This document shows positions 37,637-46,908 of a DNA stretch of 64,000 nt, piece after piece. The notes beneath the pieces are model-generated. The model was not told the DNA's origin. It did no database searches and saw nothing but the letters and a program-made list of their open reading frames with translations. A program made the translations under genes and the position numbers. This DNA is from a virus. Position 1 is the stretch's first letter; each line of letters begins with the position of its first letter. The DNA is taken from positions 1 to 64,000 of IMG/VR virus record IMGVR_UViG_3300047289_000053, one strand, 5' to 3'.

Positions 37637-37687
37637 ACCCATTTTCAAGGACACCACCGACCAAAGCCTTAGTGGTTTTAAATGGGT
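37637..37687 (-). other. Hairpin element just after the nrdA stop codon
   Basis: ACCCATTT (37637-37644) pairs with AAATGGGT (37680-37687), and inside it ACCAC (37653-37657) pairs with GTGGT (37672-37676). It lacks a T-run, so it may be an RNA-stabilising or processing structure rather than a terminator. Confidence 0.5.
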
Positions 37688-37695
37688 AAACCTTA

Positions 37696-39459
37696 TTAAC
37701 CATCACAAGATAAACAATCAGGATCCGTTGCACGTGTAGCAATATCAGCCCGCAAAACAGATTCTGTACGCATATAATACAATGTCTTAATACGTTGTCT
37801 CCAAGCCTCCATGTGTACCTGATTAATCCACTTAGGTGTAGCCTGAGATGGGAACGCTAGGTTTAATGAAACAGATTGGTCAATGTACTGCTGACGGATA
37901 CCTGCCTGCTTAATTAATTCTAATTGGTTTATCTCCTTAAATGTTTTGAATACATCCTTAACTGGGATATGGTCATCGCCTTCAGGATTCTCAGTCAACT
38001 TTCCGTTCACATAGAACCAGTTATCTAGTTCAGCAATGTCTTGGATTGATCCACCATCAGCAAGAATCTTATCCCATATCTCCTTGGTGTTAATACCAAT
38101 CTTCTTCAATACTTTCTCGAGCTCTTTGTTCTTGCGAATGAATGTACCCTTAGCTGATTGGTCTGTGAATACGTTAGCAGCCCAAGGCTCAACACCAGCA
38201 GATACGTTACCACTTAGCTTAGAGTTAGATACGGTTGGAGCTATTGCACGTAAGTGTGTGTTACGCATGCCTGTCTCAACACACCATAATGGCTCGCCAT
38301 ATTCTACAGCCATGTCACGTGATGCACGCTCAGACTCAATCTTAATTTGAGAGAATATCTTACGTGTCTCAAACTGAGCAAGCAATCCTTCGAACGGAAT
38401 ACCTTTCTGTTGTAAGTATGTATGCCATCCTAGAACACCTAGTCCAATAGCACGACCTTTCTCAGCAAATCGAACTACGTTCTCGAAGCCTTTCATATTC
38501 TTAGCTTTCTGAATGAACTCTTCAAGCACACCATCTAGAAACCATGTAGATACATAGATTAAGTCTGTGTCTTTCCACTCGTCATACTTAGCTAAGTTGA
38601 CTGATGATAGACAACACACAAAGCTATGGCTCTCATCTGTATGCAACACGATCTCCGAGCAGATGTTAGTCATGTAAACCTTCAAGCTATTCTTCTTGTA
38701 TGCCTCAGGGTTCTGCTTGTTCACGTTACCCTTGAACATAATGTACGGCTCACCTGTAGCCTTACGCTTCTGTAATAACTTGCCCCACTTGCGACGTGCA
38801 TCCGGGTCACCATCTTCTAGCTTACGCATAAACTTATCGCCCACCACAGCACACTGGTGTAGGTTTAAGCACTGGCGATTCACATCACCCTTAGGCTCAC
38901 GAATCTCCAACCAATCCTCAAAGTCTTTGTGCTCAATGTTTAAGTTACTAGATGCCGCACCACGACGTACATTGCCTTGTGATGTTGCAAGAATAGTAGA
39001 GTCAAAGATTTTAGTGAATGGGATAACACCATCAGATGTTCCGTTCTTAGATATCTTTGATCCTGCAGGACGGATACGGTTAAAGCCTACGCCTACTCCA
39101 CCTCCATGTTTAGCAAGTAGCATCATCTCTAAGTTCTTGGTACCAATGTCATATACTGAGTCAGCTATGTCAATACCATAACAAGAGATAGGTAAGCCAC
39201 GATCAGTGCCTGTGTTAGATAGCACAGGTGTAGCTAGGTTTAACCATCCATTCCAGATGTATTGAAAGAACTTGTCAGCCATCTCAGGCTTACCAAGTCT
39301 ATCAGCTACAGCACGAGACACACGTGCGTATGCATTAATTGGCTTCTCTCCTGCAAGCAGGTATCCACCTGAGATTGTCTTTACGTATTCGGGTGAGTTA
39401 CCCCAAGCTGGGAAGTCTACATCTAGTTCCCATCCTAGGTTCTCTGCGTGATTAATCAT
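37696..39459 (-). CDS. nrdA: Ribonucleotide reductase class I large subunit
   Basis: 587 residues. Makes deoxynucleotides from ribonucleoside diphosphates with NrdB. Visible are the first active-site Cys (SCYGID, C93), the radical site NICSEI (N265, C267, E269), CCLSSVNL, the C-terminal tyrosine pair in LYYMRT (radical path) and the C-terminal CLSCDG, the redox pair re-reduced by thioredoxin or glutaredoxin. The usual N-terminal ATP-cone of about 100-150 residues is missing, so overall activity control by dATP is probably lost, as in several phage enzymes. The start overlaps a small gene upstream, and nrdB is three genes upstream. Confidence 0.95.
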   Translation of the reverse strand: MINHAENLGWELDVDFPAWGNSPEYVKTISGGYLLAGEKPINAYARVSRAVADRLGKPEMADKFFQYIWNGWLNLATPVLSNTGTDRGLPISCYGIDIADSVYDIGTKNLEMMLLAKHGGGVGVGFNRIRPAGSKISKNGTSDGVIPFTKIFDSTILATSQGNVRRGAASSNLNIEHKDFEDWLEIREPKGDVNRQCLNLHQCAVVGDKFMRKLEDGDPDARRKWGKLLQKRKATGEPYIMFKGNVNKQNPEAYKKNSLKVYMTNICSEIVLHTDESHSFVCCLSSVNLAKYDEWKDTDLIYVSTWFLDGVLEEFIQKAKNMKGFENVVRFAEKGRAIGLGVLGWHTYLQQKGIPFEGLLAQFETRKIFSQIKIESERASRDMAVEYGEPLWCVETGMRNTHLRAIAPTVSNSKLSGNVSAGVEPWAANVFTDQSAKGTFIRKNKELEKVLKKIGINTKEIWDKILADGGSIQDIAELDNWFYVNGKLTENPEGDDHIPVKDVFKTFKEINQLELIKQAGIRQQYIDQSVSLNLAFPSQATPKWINQVHMEAWRQRIKTLYYMRTESVLRADIATRATDPDCLSCDG

Positions 39460-39589
39460 TTTCTAAAGATTTAATTAGTTCAAGTAAAAATTCTATCATT
39501 TGCACAGCACTCTCTGAGCTACTTGCATCTATCGAAGCGGTTGACTTATCGGGCAACACTATCTCCATTTTTATTGGGGAATTTGGCAT
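39452..39589 (-). CDS. Small acidic protein before nrdA
   Basis: 45 residues from the ATG at 39589 (another in-frame ATG at 39568). It reads MPNSPIKMEIVLPDKSTASI and ends with an acidic helix (MIEFLLELIKSLEND). Its stop overlaps the nrdA start by eight bases and its start overlaps the end of the upstream gene, which supports it as a real, coupled gene. Confidence 0.5.
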   Translation of the reverse strand: MPNSPIKMEIVLPDKSTASIDASSSESAVQMIEFLLELIKSLEND

Positions 39590-39845
39590 AGCTAAATGAT
39601 GTTAAAAAATTTGTTAGCGGCTCTATCTCATCAAAGTACATATACTCATCATCAAATATATAAGCCTTCCATGTACTAAGTTTTGCCTCATCGTCTGTAT
39701 TTGTTATTAATGATGTATGCCTAGATACTACATATAAGTAATAATAGAAATCTTCCGGGTATCCTGACTCATGTTTAGAGACAAAGATTTTCTCAAAACC
39801 TAAATCTATTAGGTCTTGTTCATGGATAGGATGGTGCTTTATCAT
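39546..39845 (-). CDS. Small hypothetical protein
   Basis: 99 residues, mixed alpha/beta and aromatic (YYYLYVVSRHTSL). It overlaps the MazG-like gene by four bases. Similar short proteins accompany nucleotide-metabolism genes in Bacteroidota phages. Function unknown. Confidence 0.7.
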   Translation of the reverse strand: MIKHHPIHEQDLIDLGFEKIFVSKHESGYPEDFYYYLYVVSRHTSLITNTDDEAKLSTWKAYIFDDEYMYFDEIEPLTNFLTSFSYAKFPNKNGDSVAR

Positions 39846-40150
39846 TCCTTTATGAAGACTCCGTTAGTTGTTTTTCCCTTGCGATGCTTAATCTCGTTCC
39901 ATGCGGAGTTCAATGCTTCTTGTGGTGTTAACCCACATTGCATTGTCAAGATGATAAGAGTAACGAACGTGTCACCTAAGCCGTCGATCAATTCATCAGG
40001 ATTGTTCTTGCTGATAGCGGAGGCCGCTTCACCCAATTCTTCAACAACCTTGACGAATTGAGACTTTACAAATGATGGGTCAATCAAACCTTTGTCGTTA
40101 GCCCAGTCATGTACGTTGATAATTAGTTGGTCAAAAGATAATTCTTCCAT
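39842..40150 (-). CDS. MazG-like nucleotide pyrophosphohydrolase
   Basis: 102 residues, all helical. Metal-binding helices are visible: KVVEELGEAASAI and DELIDGLGDTFVTLI, giving the ExxE...ExxD-type set of MazG/dUTPase-like NTP pyrophosphohydrolases. Such enzymes hydrolyse (d)NTPs or ppGpp, and phages often carry them next to ribonucleotide reductase, as here between nrdB and nrdA. Confidence 0.85.
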   Translation of the reverse strand: MEELSFDQLIINVHDWANDKGLIDPSFVKSQFVKVVEELGEAASAISKNNPDELIDGLGDTFVTLIILTMQCGLTPQEALNSAWNEIKHRKGKTTNGVFIKE

Positions 40151-40171
40151 TGTTATTATATTTAGTTTAAG

Positions 40172-41164
40172 TTAAAACATGTCACTCCAGTCCTCGCCTT
40201 CGTTGGCTTTACTGTATGCTGTTGGTCTAGTTGCAAAAAAATCTGAGTGCTCAACGCCTGCTGTCAATTGGTAGAACCAATCTAATTGCTCAGCGGCCGC
40301 AGGATCGTAAGCAAAGATAGGGTCATAGCCTAACTCTACTAACTTATCATTGATGCGTTTGTGCATAAAATGTTTAAGGTCGTAAGCCTTTAGGTTTTCT
40401 AAGTCACCTCTTTCAAATATCTTGTCGATAAAGTTCATCTCCATCTCTAAGGTTAACTTAGCCGCTTCAATGATGGCATCCTTTGCATCTGTTTTTAAGT
40501 CAGGGAATTCATCACACATGTGACGGAACAATTGACATCCCATCTTAGAATGTAACGCCTCATCCCTTACAGACCACTTCATCTGTTGGCCAACACCTTT
40601 TAGCTTGTTGTTCAATTGGAATGAGTAGAGCACAGCGAATGAGCTGTACAAGGCTACACCTTCAGTGAACGCTGAGAAGATTGCTAGTGATCTAGCCACA
40701 TCTCTACGGGCCGGTGCACTGGTGCACAGAATCTTATAATTGTAATGGTGAGGTACAGATGTTAATGCCTCAACACGACTAGCAATAGCAGGCTCATGCA
40801 TGAACCCTTCATAGTCATCAAGACCAAGGGTATCATTAAGATATGAGTAAGCCGTTGCGTGAACAGTCTCCTGAGCTCCGAACATCATAGCCATCTGAAT
40901 GATCTCATACTTAGGAAACCAATCAGTCACCATGCCTGTCCAATAGTCTGACACAGCACACTCCGTCTGAGCAAAGCCTAATAGGATATTGCCTACTACG
41001 TGCTTCTCATTCTCTGTTAGATTCTCATTCCAATCCTTTACATCAGATGACATAGGAATCTCTGTGTGCAACCAGAATGCTTGTGCTTGTTTCAGCCATC
41101 CCTCTGTGTAGTACTCTGGATACTCAAAAGGTTTGTATGCAATACGTTTTTCAAATAAGCTCAT
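40172..41164 (-). CDS. nrdB: Ribonucleotide reductase class I small subunit
   Basis: 330 residues. Di-iron ligands and the radical tyrosine are present: E68 region (TECAVSDYW), E99 and H102 with Y106 in GAQETVHATAYSY, E168 (FTEGVAL), E202 and H205 (RDEALHSK). The C-terminus EDWSDMF is the peptide that docks into NrdA. It supplies the tyrosyl radical for NrdA. It overlaps the end of the gene upstream by 14 bases. Confidence 0.95.
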   Translation of the reverse strand: MSLFEKRIAYKPFEYPEYYTEGWLKQAQAFWLHTEIPMSSDVKDWNENLTENEKHVVGNILLGFAQTECAVSDYWTGMVTDWFPKYEIIQMAMMFGAQETVHATAYSYLNDTLGLDDYEGFMHEPAIASRVEALTSVPHHYNYKILCTSAPARRDVARSLAIFSAFTEGVALYSSFAVLYSFQLNNKLKGVGQQMKWSVRDEALHSKMGCQLFRHMCDEFPDLKTDAKDAIIEAAKLTLEMEMNFIDKIFERGDLENLKAYDLKHFMHKRINDKLVELGYDPIFAYDPAAAEQLDWFYQLTAGVEHSDFFATRPTAYSKANEGEDWSDMF

Positions 41165-41462
41165 AAGATGCTATAAATCGTTTTATACTGTTGTCTTTAA
41201 TAATTTGATTGCCAGCTAGTACCTCGTCTAAAAATTCGTCGATGTCTATCTGTTCTAGTAACTCAATGGCTACCATATTTTTAGGTGTGTCTTGGCCTGC
41301 AAGCGTAAGTTCTCCCATCTCTGCAAAAAACCTGAAGTACTTGGGCTCTTCATCCACTACGCTGAAAACAATTCTTCTTTCGTCTTCCTTATTTATTTCG
41401 TTTGAGAAGTGGACCAATGCGTCTGCTATCTGATCAAAAGTATCCTCCCGCATCGAGCTCAT
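41151..41462 (-). CDS. Hypothetical acidic protein
   Basis: About 103 residues if started at the ATG at 41462 (reading MSSMREDTFDQIADALVHFS). The open frame extends to 41546 but that would overlap the nuclease gene by 113 bases. Helix-rich with a beta middle (RIVFSVVDEEPKYFRFFAEM). No family recognised. Confidence 0.6.
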   Translation of the reverse strand: MSSMREDTFDQIADALVHFSNEINKEDERRIVFSVVDEEPKYFRFFAEMGELTLAGQDTPKNMVAIELLEQIDIDEFLDEVLAGNQIIKDNSIKRFIASYELI

Positions 41463-41739
41463 CCATTTGAAAAGACTCTGTGATACTGCTACCATCTGTC
41501 TCTCCTCGAAATACCTCAACCCTAAATCCGTGTTTTCTGAGTTCATTTAGTCTAAATTTTTGTAAGTCTGATACTTTTCCTGTTGGTGTTTTAACCTCGC
41601 TAAACAAAACTCCCTTTGTCGGATGCAAAGCTAGTAAGTCAGGTATGCCGTTCTTGTTAGTCTTAATTAACTTAAGAACATAGTACCCTTCTTTCTCTAG
41701 TTGCTTAATTCGTTTGGATTGTATTTGTTGTTCTGACAT
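41434..41739 (-). CDS. VRR-NUC family nuclease
   Basis: 101 residues, the size of stand-alone phage VRR-NUC proteins. The PD-(D/E)XK core is visible: GIPDLLAL (Asp) then FSEVKTPTGKVSDLQ (Glu and Lys), followed by RLNELRKHGFRVEVFRG. VRR-NUC enzymes cut branched DNA. It lies directly after a helicase gene, which fits a role in replication or recombination. Confidence 0.88.
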   Translation of the reverse strand: MSEQQIQSKRIKQLEKEGYYVLKLIKTNKNGIPDLLALHPTKGVLFSEVKTPTGKVSDLQKFRLNELRKHGFRVEVFRGETDGSSITESFQMDELDAGGYF

Positions 41740-41743
41740 GGGG

Positions 41744-42979
41744 CTACGAATTTAAGAAATCTTTCTTGAAAAAATTTAGAGTGTAGTCTTTTTTCTGTTG
41801 GACTACTTCGTAAATCTTCTCTTCAATTCCTCCAATCGTAAACACCCAATACACCTTGTTAAACTTGCGGTCGATGGTGGTCATCCTATCCTTGCTTTGC
41901 CAATAAGATGTTGCACTAAAGTCTATGTTATAGTACACCAAGGAGTCAGCGTTGCGGAGGCTGATGCCTTCACGTCCTGATACAATCTGAAGAGCGATGT
42001 TCTTACTAGTTGTATTGAACTCTTCAAGGTCATCGGTTAGTTCATCTCCAAAGATAAACTTCAATGCATCCCACTCAGCCTTAAACTTATAAAAGATTCC
42101 TATCTTCTTATTCTTGAACTTATCCTTAATAAAAGTAGCCTTGGTATAATCAAACACTAACCTTCTTCCTGACTCCAGGATGATGGTGCCCGAGTACATT
42201 TGATGTAACTTGTTCATCATCTTAGCACCAGTGTCAGCAAGTATCGTGTCATCATCACCTTGCACAACCGACTCTTTCTTTAACTTGTTAGCTAACTTAT
42301 AAGTCATAGGACTCATGCCAACCCTAAGTACTGCCTCCTCTACTGATGTAGTGAAGCCTGCCTTCTCTTGGGTGAACGATATCATTAGATGCTTGATGGC
42401 ATCCATAATTTTATCTTTCAACGCACCTGAGTAGTCATTAACTTTCATTGCACCTATGTACTTTATTTTTACTTTAACATAGTCATTAGCCCACCGGTAA
42501 AAGTTGGCATAAGATTTAAATGGGTTGTTAGGATGCACATAAAGCTGGTGGTAAATCTGAGAGTAACTCTCAGGTGTCGGTGTTCCCGACAGAAAGATAA
42601 CCTTTGCGTTAGACTTCTTTACCAAATCTTTAACCTGCTTCGCTCTTTTGCTAGGCTTAGGGAATGCACCCATCGTGTGTGCTTCGTCGCAAATTATGAG
42701 GTTCCAATTTGTCCCCTCAAGTTTATGAATCGACTCGTAGTTTACACACGTAAGGTTAAAGTTACAACCTAAATCTTTATGATCTTTCTTAATACCTGGC
42801 ACCACCTTTAATTTGGTGATGAACAATACTTCTTTAGCACCTAAGGCATCGCAGATAGCTAGTGATGTCATGGTCTTACCGGTCCTTACTTCCATAGAAA
42901 GATACAGCAGACCATCCTCTTTAATAATGCCAAGCCCGTCGTTTACTATCTTCTTCTGGTAATCCCTTAGTTGTATCAT
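41744..42979 (-). CDS. SNF2-like/DEAD-box superfamily 2 helicase
   Basis: About 411 residues from the ATG at 42979 (an in-frame ATG at 43027 would add 16). It begins with the Q-motif-like LRDYQKK, then Walker A VRTGKT (31-36), DEAH (98-101), the motif SGTPTP and motif-VI-like QSKDRMTTID near the end. This is the compact two-lobe helicase common in phages. It probably remodels replication intermediates with the VRR-NUC protein encoded just downstream. Confidence 0.85.
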   Translation of the reverse strand: MIQLRDYQKKIVNDGLGIIKEDGLLYLSMEVRTGKTMTSLAICDALGAKEVLFITKLKVVPGIKKDHKDLGCNFNLTCVNYESIHKLEGTNWNLIICDEAHTMGAFPKPSKRAKQVKDLVKKSNAKVIFLSGTPTPESYSQIYHQLYVHPNNPFKSYANFYRWANDYVKVKIKYIGAMKVNDYSGALKDKIMDAIKHLMISFTQEKAGFTTSVEEAVLRVGMSPMTYKLANKLKKESVVQGDDDTILADTGAKMMNKLHQMYSGTIILESGRRLVFDYTKATFIKDKFKNKKIGIFYKFKAEWDALKFIFGDELTDDLEEFNTTSKNIALQIVSGREGISLRNADSLVYYNIDFSATSYWQSKDRMTTIDRKFNKVYWVFTIGGIEEKIYEVVQQKKDYTLNFFKKDFLNS

Positions 42980-43196
42980 TTGCGTATGTTTCGTTGTAAT
43001 ATTGTTCAAAATCTTCCCCGCTTCCATGTTCTAGTAATGAATAGCTGCCACGTTTCCAAGTTTCACTATGCTGCTCTTTTTCCATTTGTTTGGCTTGTTC
43101 AAATAATTCAAGATATCTTGTTCCCCTCCATCTAATTTCTTGATTCTGTGTTATCTTTTCAAATAACCAATCAACTGCTGTTTGTTTATTTTCCAT
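42921..43196 (-). CDS. Small conserved phage protein
   Basis: 91 residues. Starts MENKQTAVDWLFEKITQNQ and ends with a hydrophilic tail containing FEQYYNETY, a pattern frequent in Bacteroidota phages with no known function. It overlaps the end of the Cys-rich gene upstream by 11 bases and the helicase start downstream by 59. Confidence 0.7.
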   Translation of the reverse strand: MENKQTAVDWLFEKITQNQEIRWRGTRYLELFEQAKQMEKEQHSETWKRGSYSLLEHGSGEDFEQYYNETYANDTTKGLPEEDSKRRAWHY

Positions 43197-43389
43197 TGTC
43201 TTCTAGTTTATTATGGAATGCTCCTTCTGCTGGATATTCTTCGTTGTCCCAATAGTACTCACATGTACCATCTTCTTTATTTGGTGGAGTCATAAAGTAT
43301 GACTGGTAATCACTCGCTTTTGCTGTGTGCCTATAGCACATCTGCTTCTTTTGGCACCCATCTCCTGGGCACATTGCTATATCTGGCAT
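43186..43389 (-). CDS. Small Cys-rich phage protein
   Basis: 67 residues from the ATG at 43389. Begins MPDIAMCPGDGCQKKQMCYR and has another Cys in GTCEYYW, so four Cys could bind one zinc ion. Starts two bases after the stop of the PP-loop gene. Function unknown. Confidence 0.7.
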   Translation of the reverse strand: MPDIAMCPGDGCQKKQMCYRHTAKASDYQSYFMTPPNKEDGTCEYYWDNEEYPAEGAFHNKLEDNGK

Positions 43390-43391
43390 AG

Positions 43392-44246
43392 TTATAGTCC
43401 GCAGAAACCTGAGTCGCATTCGTTAAAGTCTGACTCAAATAACTCCACTTGTTTAAATGATTCTTTAATTTTATTATAAGATGTACCCTTGATAAATCTA
43501 GCCGAGTCAGTCTCCTGATTAGCAAACCAATCAAACTTATTTGGTTGCATCTCAGACATCAATTTAAGTAGTGCAGGATTACGATGGAAACATCCAACAC
43601 AGTTGTTCATATAAGCGAACCTAACTGGTTTATCTTTCCAATACTCGTGCACCTGCTCTCGTAAGATATTCTGCTCGATCAAGGGAAATCTTGGTGTGCG
43701 GTATGGGATAGAGTGCCACTTGTGTCTTCCACGCTCGTTAGTTGACTTGATAACTCTAAAGTTCTCAATGCCATCTACGCAACGCTTCAACATATTGTTG
43801 GCACGTCTAGTCTCATTAGCCCTAAACCCAATTCTCATTTCAACAGGTAGATCCGTGTTGGCTCTACACCATTCAAAGATTGGGTTAACTTTCATATGAA
43901 CCGTGCAGAATCTTTGCATCACATTAGGTAAGTATTTATAATACTCCCCATTGTCTTTGCGATTCTTGTTAACGATTGAGTCAAAAGTTGGGCCGGTTAT
44001 CCAAGTAATCTTTCTACCTAAATACTGCTCTAAATCTAGCATCGTGTAGATAATTGCATCCTCTTCTAGCGTACCAATAAAATCAGTCTGAAGTCTGTCC
44101 TCTACAATCTTTCTGATTGCATCATCCTTAAACTTACACGACTCATCTGTGGTTCTAACCAAAGAGAACAAATCTACGTCAGCTGGGAAATGAGCCGCCA
44201 TATACGATGATGTTTTGCCTCCACTTAAAGAGTTGACTGTTGTCAT
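43392..44246 (-). CDS. PAPS-reductase/DndC-like PP-loop protein
   Basis: 284 residues. The PP-loop SLSGGKTSSYM (near 6-16) marks an ATP-pyrophosphatase of the PAPS reductase superfamily. Cysteines in FCTVHMK, NNCVGCFHRN and the final CDSGFCGL could bind a metal cluster or carry sulfur. Family members reduce sulfate compounds, or as DndC take part in DNA phosphorothioation; this one is not close enough to either to say. A DNA- or tRNA-modifying role is possible. It overlaps the primase stop by four bases. Confidence 0.75.
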   Translation of the reverse strand: MTTVNSLSGGKTSSYMAAHFPADVDLFSLVRTTDESCKFKDDAIRKIVEDRLQTDFIGTLEEDAIIYTMLDLEQYLGRKITWITGPTFDSIVNKNRKDNGEYYKYLPNVMQRFCTVHMKVNPIFEWCRANTDLPVEMRIGFRANETRRANNMLKRCVDGIENFRVIKSTNERGRHKWHSIPYRTPRFPLIEQNILREQVHEYWKDKPVRFAYMNNCVGCFHRNPALLKLMSEMQPNKFDWFANQETDSARFIKGTSYNKIKESFKQVELFESDFNECDSGFCGL

Positions 44247-46621
44247 AATAATTCTAATTGTTTATCTTCTTTTAATGGGAACACCATCCACTTACCTGCA
44301 CCATCACGACCCTCTACAGGGTTGCTACCAGTTAAATGCAAGCAGTAGGTACGTAGCCACGAATTGAATCGTTGCTTAGATAGCATACGGAACATGCCGT
44401 TGTTATCCGCTATAAACTTATCGAACACATCATCAGGTCTGAATCGCTGATTCATCGGTATGAATGATGGCCCAAACTCATGAGCCCACTCAGCAAACTC
44501 AGCGTTAGTCTCTGCTCTGAACTTACGTTCTTTAAGGTTCACAAAGTTACACTTGACAAGCCCGGTATTGAGGTACCCCTGCAACACTTTGATCATATAG
44601 TTATCGAATGCACACCAATCATCTTGGCTCCAATCGTTGAACAATAACCGACCAAACTCATCCTGAGGTGTGAAGTCTTTGGAATAGAATTGCTTGAACT
44701 CCATCTCCCACTTACGTCTCTCAAATGAATTACCCTTACCTTGGATAGCATAGTTAGTCGTGATGACCACCTTGGGTGACTTATGGAATGGAATCTTTAT
44801 CGCATCTTTGTTCTTACGCTCAACCGTTATACCCTCAGTAACTACCGAGAATAATCGCTCAAAGTCAAAGTTCTTCTTGACATCATCGAACACCAACACC
44901 TGCGTGTCTGTACTCACTAACTGATAAGCAAAAGACTTATCAAACGAGAATGACTTACCATCAATAGTGACTGCCTTCTTCATGCGACTAATGCCGTTCA
45001 TGAACAGACCTTTACCAGTACCACCCTCAGGGTTCTCTGATATCACCTCATCATTAATGATTACCGCAGGGCAGTAGCCACCATTCTTAAATGCGTGAAG
45101 GATGAAGCCTATGGTCGACTCGATGGATGCCACACGTTGGTCATCATTGCCACCGATATTGCGAATGAATGTTTTGTAGTCACACTCATCTGCAGGACAA
45201 AAGATGAAGTCACGTTGGATGACTTGGTCTGACCACACGTAACCGCCTAAGTCCTCATAGTTTAATAGGACAGTTTGATTCTTAGTCACCTTGACCACAC
45301 CATTCTTGAAGTATAGGTACGCCTCATCCTTTGTGTCCTCCACGAAATAGATGTTGACCGAGTCAAGCATAGACAAGAAGTCCTCTCTAAAGAATCGGGT
45401 CTTATCAGCAAAGTAATTGTACACGCTTAGATCCTGAAAGTTATCAAGGATGTGGTTTAACACGAAGTCCTTGATGTCATCCTCCGTACACATCTCAATT
45501 AGATTCTGATTGATACGTACAAAGATGAAGCCCTTGTTACCCTCAGGCACATACTTGCGATACCCATTGTTTTCTAAGAATGTCTTGAGCTCGTAGTGAA
45601 TTAATGTCACCACACCCTTGTCACTCTTAGTCCAGAATGTATTCTTGCTTTGCTCCTCCTCGATTCTAGTTAGTACTGAATCAATCGTTCCGTCCTCTAC
45701 ACCGGAGGCTTTAAGTTGAGAACGGATGTCCTTTTTTGGCACGCCACGGCTAAGTTGATTCTTTGCAAAGTCAACACGTGAGGTGTCCTCAAAATACTTG
45801 GTGGCATACTTGTCAGTATGGCGATAGGCTGAGTCAATGATGGATTGAATCTCCTTAGTTGTAAAGTCCTCAGATGCAAATGCCATCATGCGATACATCG
45901 CCTCAGACTTAGACACACCATACTCGTTGAACGCCATGGCAAGCACGAACAAGTTATTGTTACGTGCACCTGACACGAAGCCAAACTTATTGTCCCACCA
46001 CTTAGCTAGTCTATTAATGATTTCGTTCTCATCATCGATAGGAATGGTTGGTCTCATGTCCTTGGTCACATGCTCAATCTCCGCATCATCCACCTTGTTC
46101 CACTCGATAGAGTTTACATTAACAAAGATGGTCGGATCGTAAGACTCGTAGCACACACGTGACACATTCTTGGATGTCTTATCAAACTGCTCGCAGTTAT
46201 AGTAAGCCTCCAGTGCATTGAAGAATGACTTGTGCTTGCTTGCATCCTTTGGTATCTTAACCAATACCTTTAGGCCATTACCTGATGGGGATATAAAAAC
46301 TGAAAACGTATAAGGGTCATTAGCCAATTCATCTTTCTTGGCTAGTATCTCATCATTGGATGGGAAGTTGTCAAAGTCTAAACATATCAGACCACTATGC
46401 TCCATAAGAGCCGAGTCCTCACGCTTAGAGAACGTACCTGAGAAACATATCGCAGGCAACTCTTGCTTGAACTTATTTCTAAGTTCCTTATCTTTCTCCA
46501 ATCTAATCTTACGTACAATGTCTTTAGACTTACCCTCCTTGACTCTCGAGAGTATAGCCAAGACATCCCGATAGAATGGGACAGATGTCTCTTTTATGTT
46601 AGAAAAAATAGTTACTTGCAT
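44243..46621 (-). CDS. Primase-helicase (VirE N-like and SF3 helicase)
   Basis: 792 residues. The N-terminus matches the VirE/BT4734-like domain typical of Bacteroidota mobile elements, with LICLDFD (78-84) and SPSGNGLKVLVKI (111-123), which resemble an archaeo-eukaryotic primase core. The C-terminal part has Walker A EGGTGKG (about 530), a Walker B-like stretch VLVFDDV and VVITTNY, as in superfamily 3 helicases. This is the main replication protein. The upstream 46.9-47.1 kb region contains TGTACA sites and could be an origin. Confidence 0.88.
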   Translation of the reverse strand: MQVTIFSNIKETSVPFYRDVLAILSRVKEGKSKDIVRKIRLEKDKELRNKFKQELPAICFSGTFSKREDSALMEHSGLICLDFDNFPSNDEILAKKDELANDPYTFSVFISPSGNGLKVLVKIPKDASKHKSFFNALEAYYNCEQFDKTSKNVSRVCYESYDPTIFVNVNSIEWNKVDDAEIEHVTKDMRPTIPIDDENEIINRLAKWWDNKFGFVSGARNNNLFVLAMAFNEYGVSKSEAMYRMMAFASEDFTTKEIQSIIDSAYRHTDKYATKYFEDTSRVDFAKNQLSRGVPKKDIRSQLKASGVEDGTIDSVLTRIEEEQSKNTFWTKSDKGVVTLIHYELKTFLENNGYRKYVPEGNKGFIFVRINQNLIEMCTEDDIKDFVLNHILDNFQDLSVYNYFADKTRFFREDFLSMLDSVNIYFVEDTKDEAYLYFKNGVVKVTKNQTVLLNYEDLGGYVWSDQVIQRDFIFCPADECDYKTFIRNIGGNDDQRVASIESTIGFILHAFKNGGYCPAVIINDEVISENPEGGTGKGLFMNGISRMKKAVTIDGKSFSFDKSFAYQLVSTDTQVLVFDDVKKNFDFERLFSVVTEGITVERKNKDAIKIPFHKSPKVVITTNYAIQGKGNSFERRKWEMEFKQFYSKDFTPQDEFGRLLFNDWSQDDWCAFDNYMIKVLQGYLNTGLVKCNFVNLKERKFRAETNAEFAEWAHEFGPSFIPMNQRFRPDDVFDKFIADNNGMFRMLSKQRFNSWLRTYCLHLTGSNPVEGRDGAGKWMVFPLKEDKQLELL

Positions 46622-46908
46622 TTGCGTACTGGTGGTTCGAAGTTTTGTTCTAAAAATTCTCTGTATTTTAAGTCGCTATCATCGTAAGACCATTCACTAT
46701 AAATTGATTTCCAAGTAGGTTTAGTTTTTTCTAATGTAAATCCATCTAGTGTATACTCAGTATAGGAAACCAAAGATTGTAAAGCAGTACCAAATCCGGC
46801 TGAATTACCATGATCAAACTTAACATAGAAAGCACCCGATGGTCTTGTATCATATACTGTACCCCATCCATATTGGATGTGAAATACTCTATCATCTATT
46901 TCAAACAT
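46612..46908 (-). CDS. Small SH3-like repeat protein, paralogue of the 48420 gene
   Basis: 98 residues. VFHIQYGWGTVYD at the start and SYTEYTLDGFTLEKTKP in the middle recur in the 48420-48842 protein (VFCLQLGGWGEV, SFTEYTLDGFSQERP). The fold looks like a small beta barrel. Families like this are common in Bacteroidota phages; role unknown. First gene after the 46.9 kb control region. Confidence 0.7.
   Translation of the reverse strand: MFEIDDRVFHIQYGWGTVYDTRPSGAFYVKFDHGNSAGFGTALQSLVSYTEYTLDGFTLEKTKPTWKSIYSEWSYDDSDLKYREFLEQNFEPPVRKCK

Noticed and set aside
37519-37695. tRNA gene in the gap after nrdA
   Set aside because: The hairpins do not form a cloverleaf and no T-loop or CCA-type end was seen.
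38036-39181. Open frames opposite nrdA
   Set aside because: No conserved features; overlap a strongly conserved enzyme gene.
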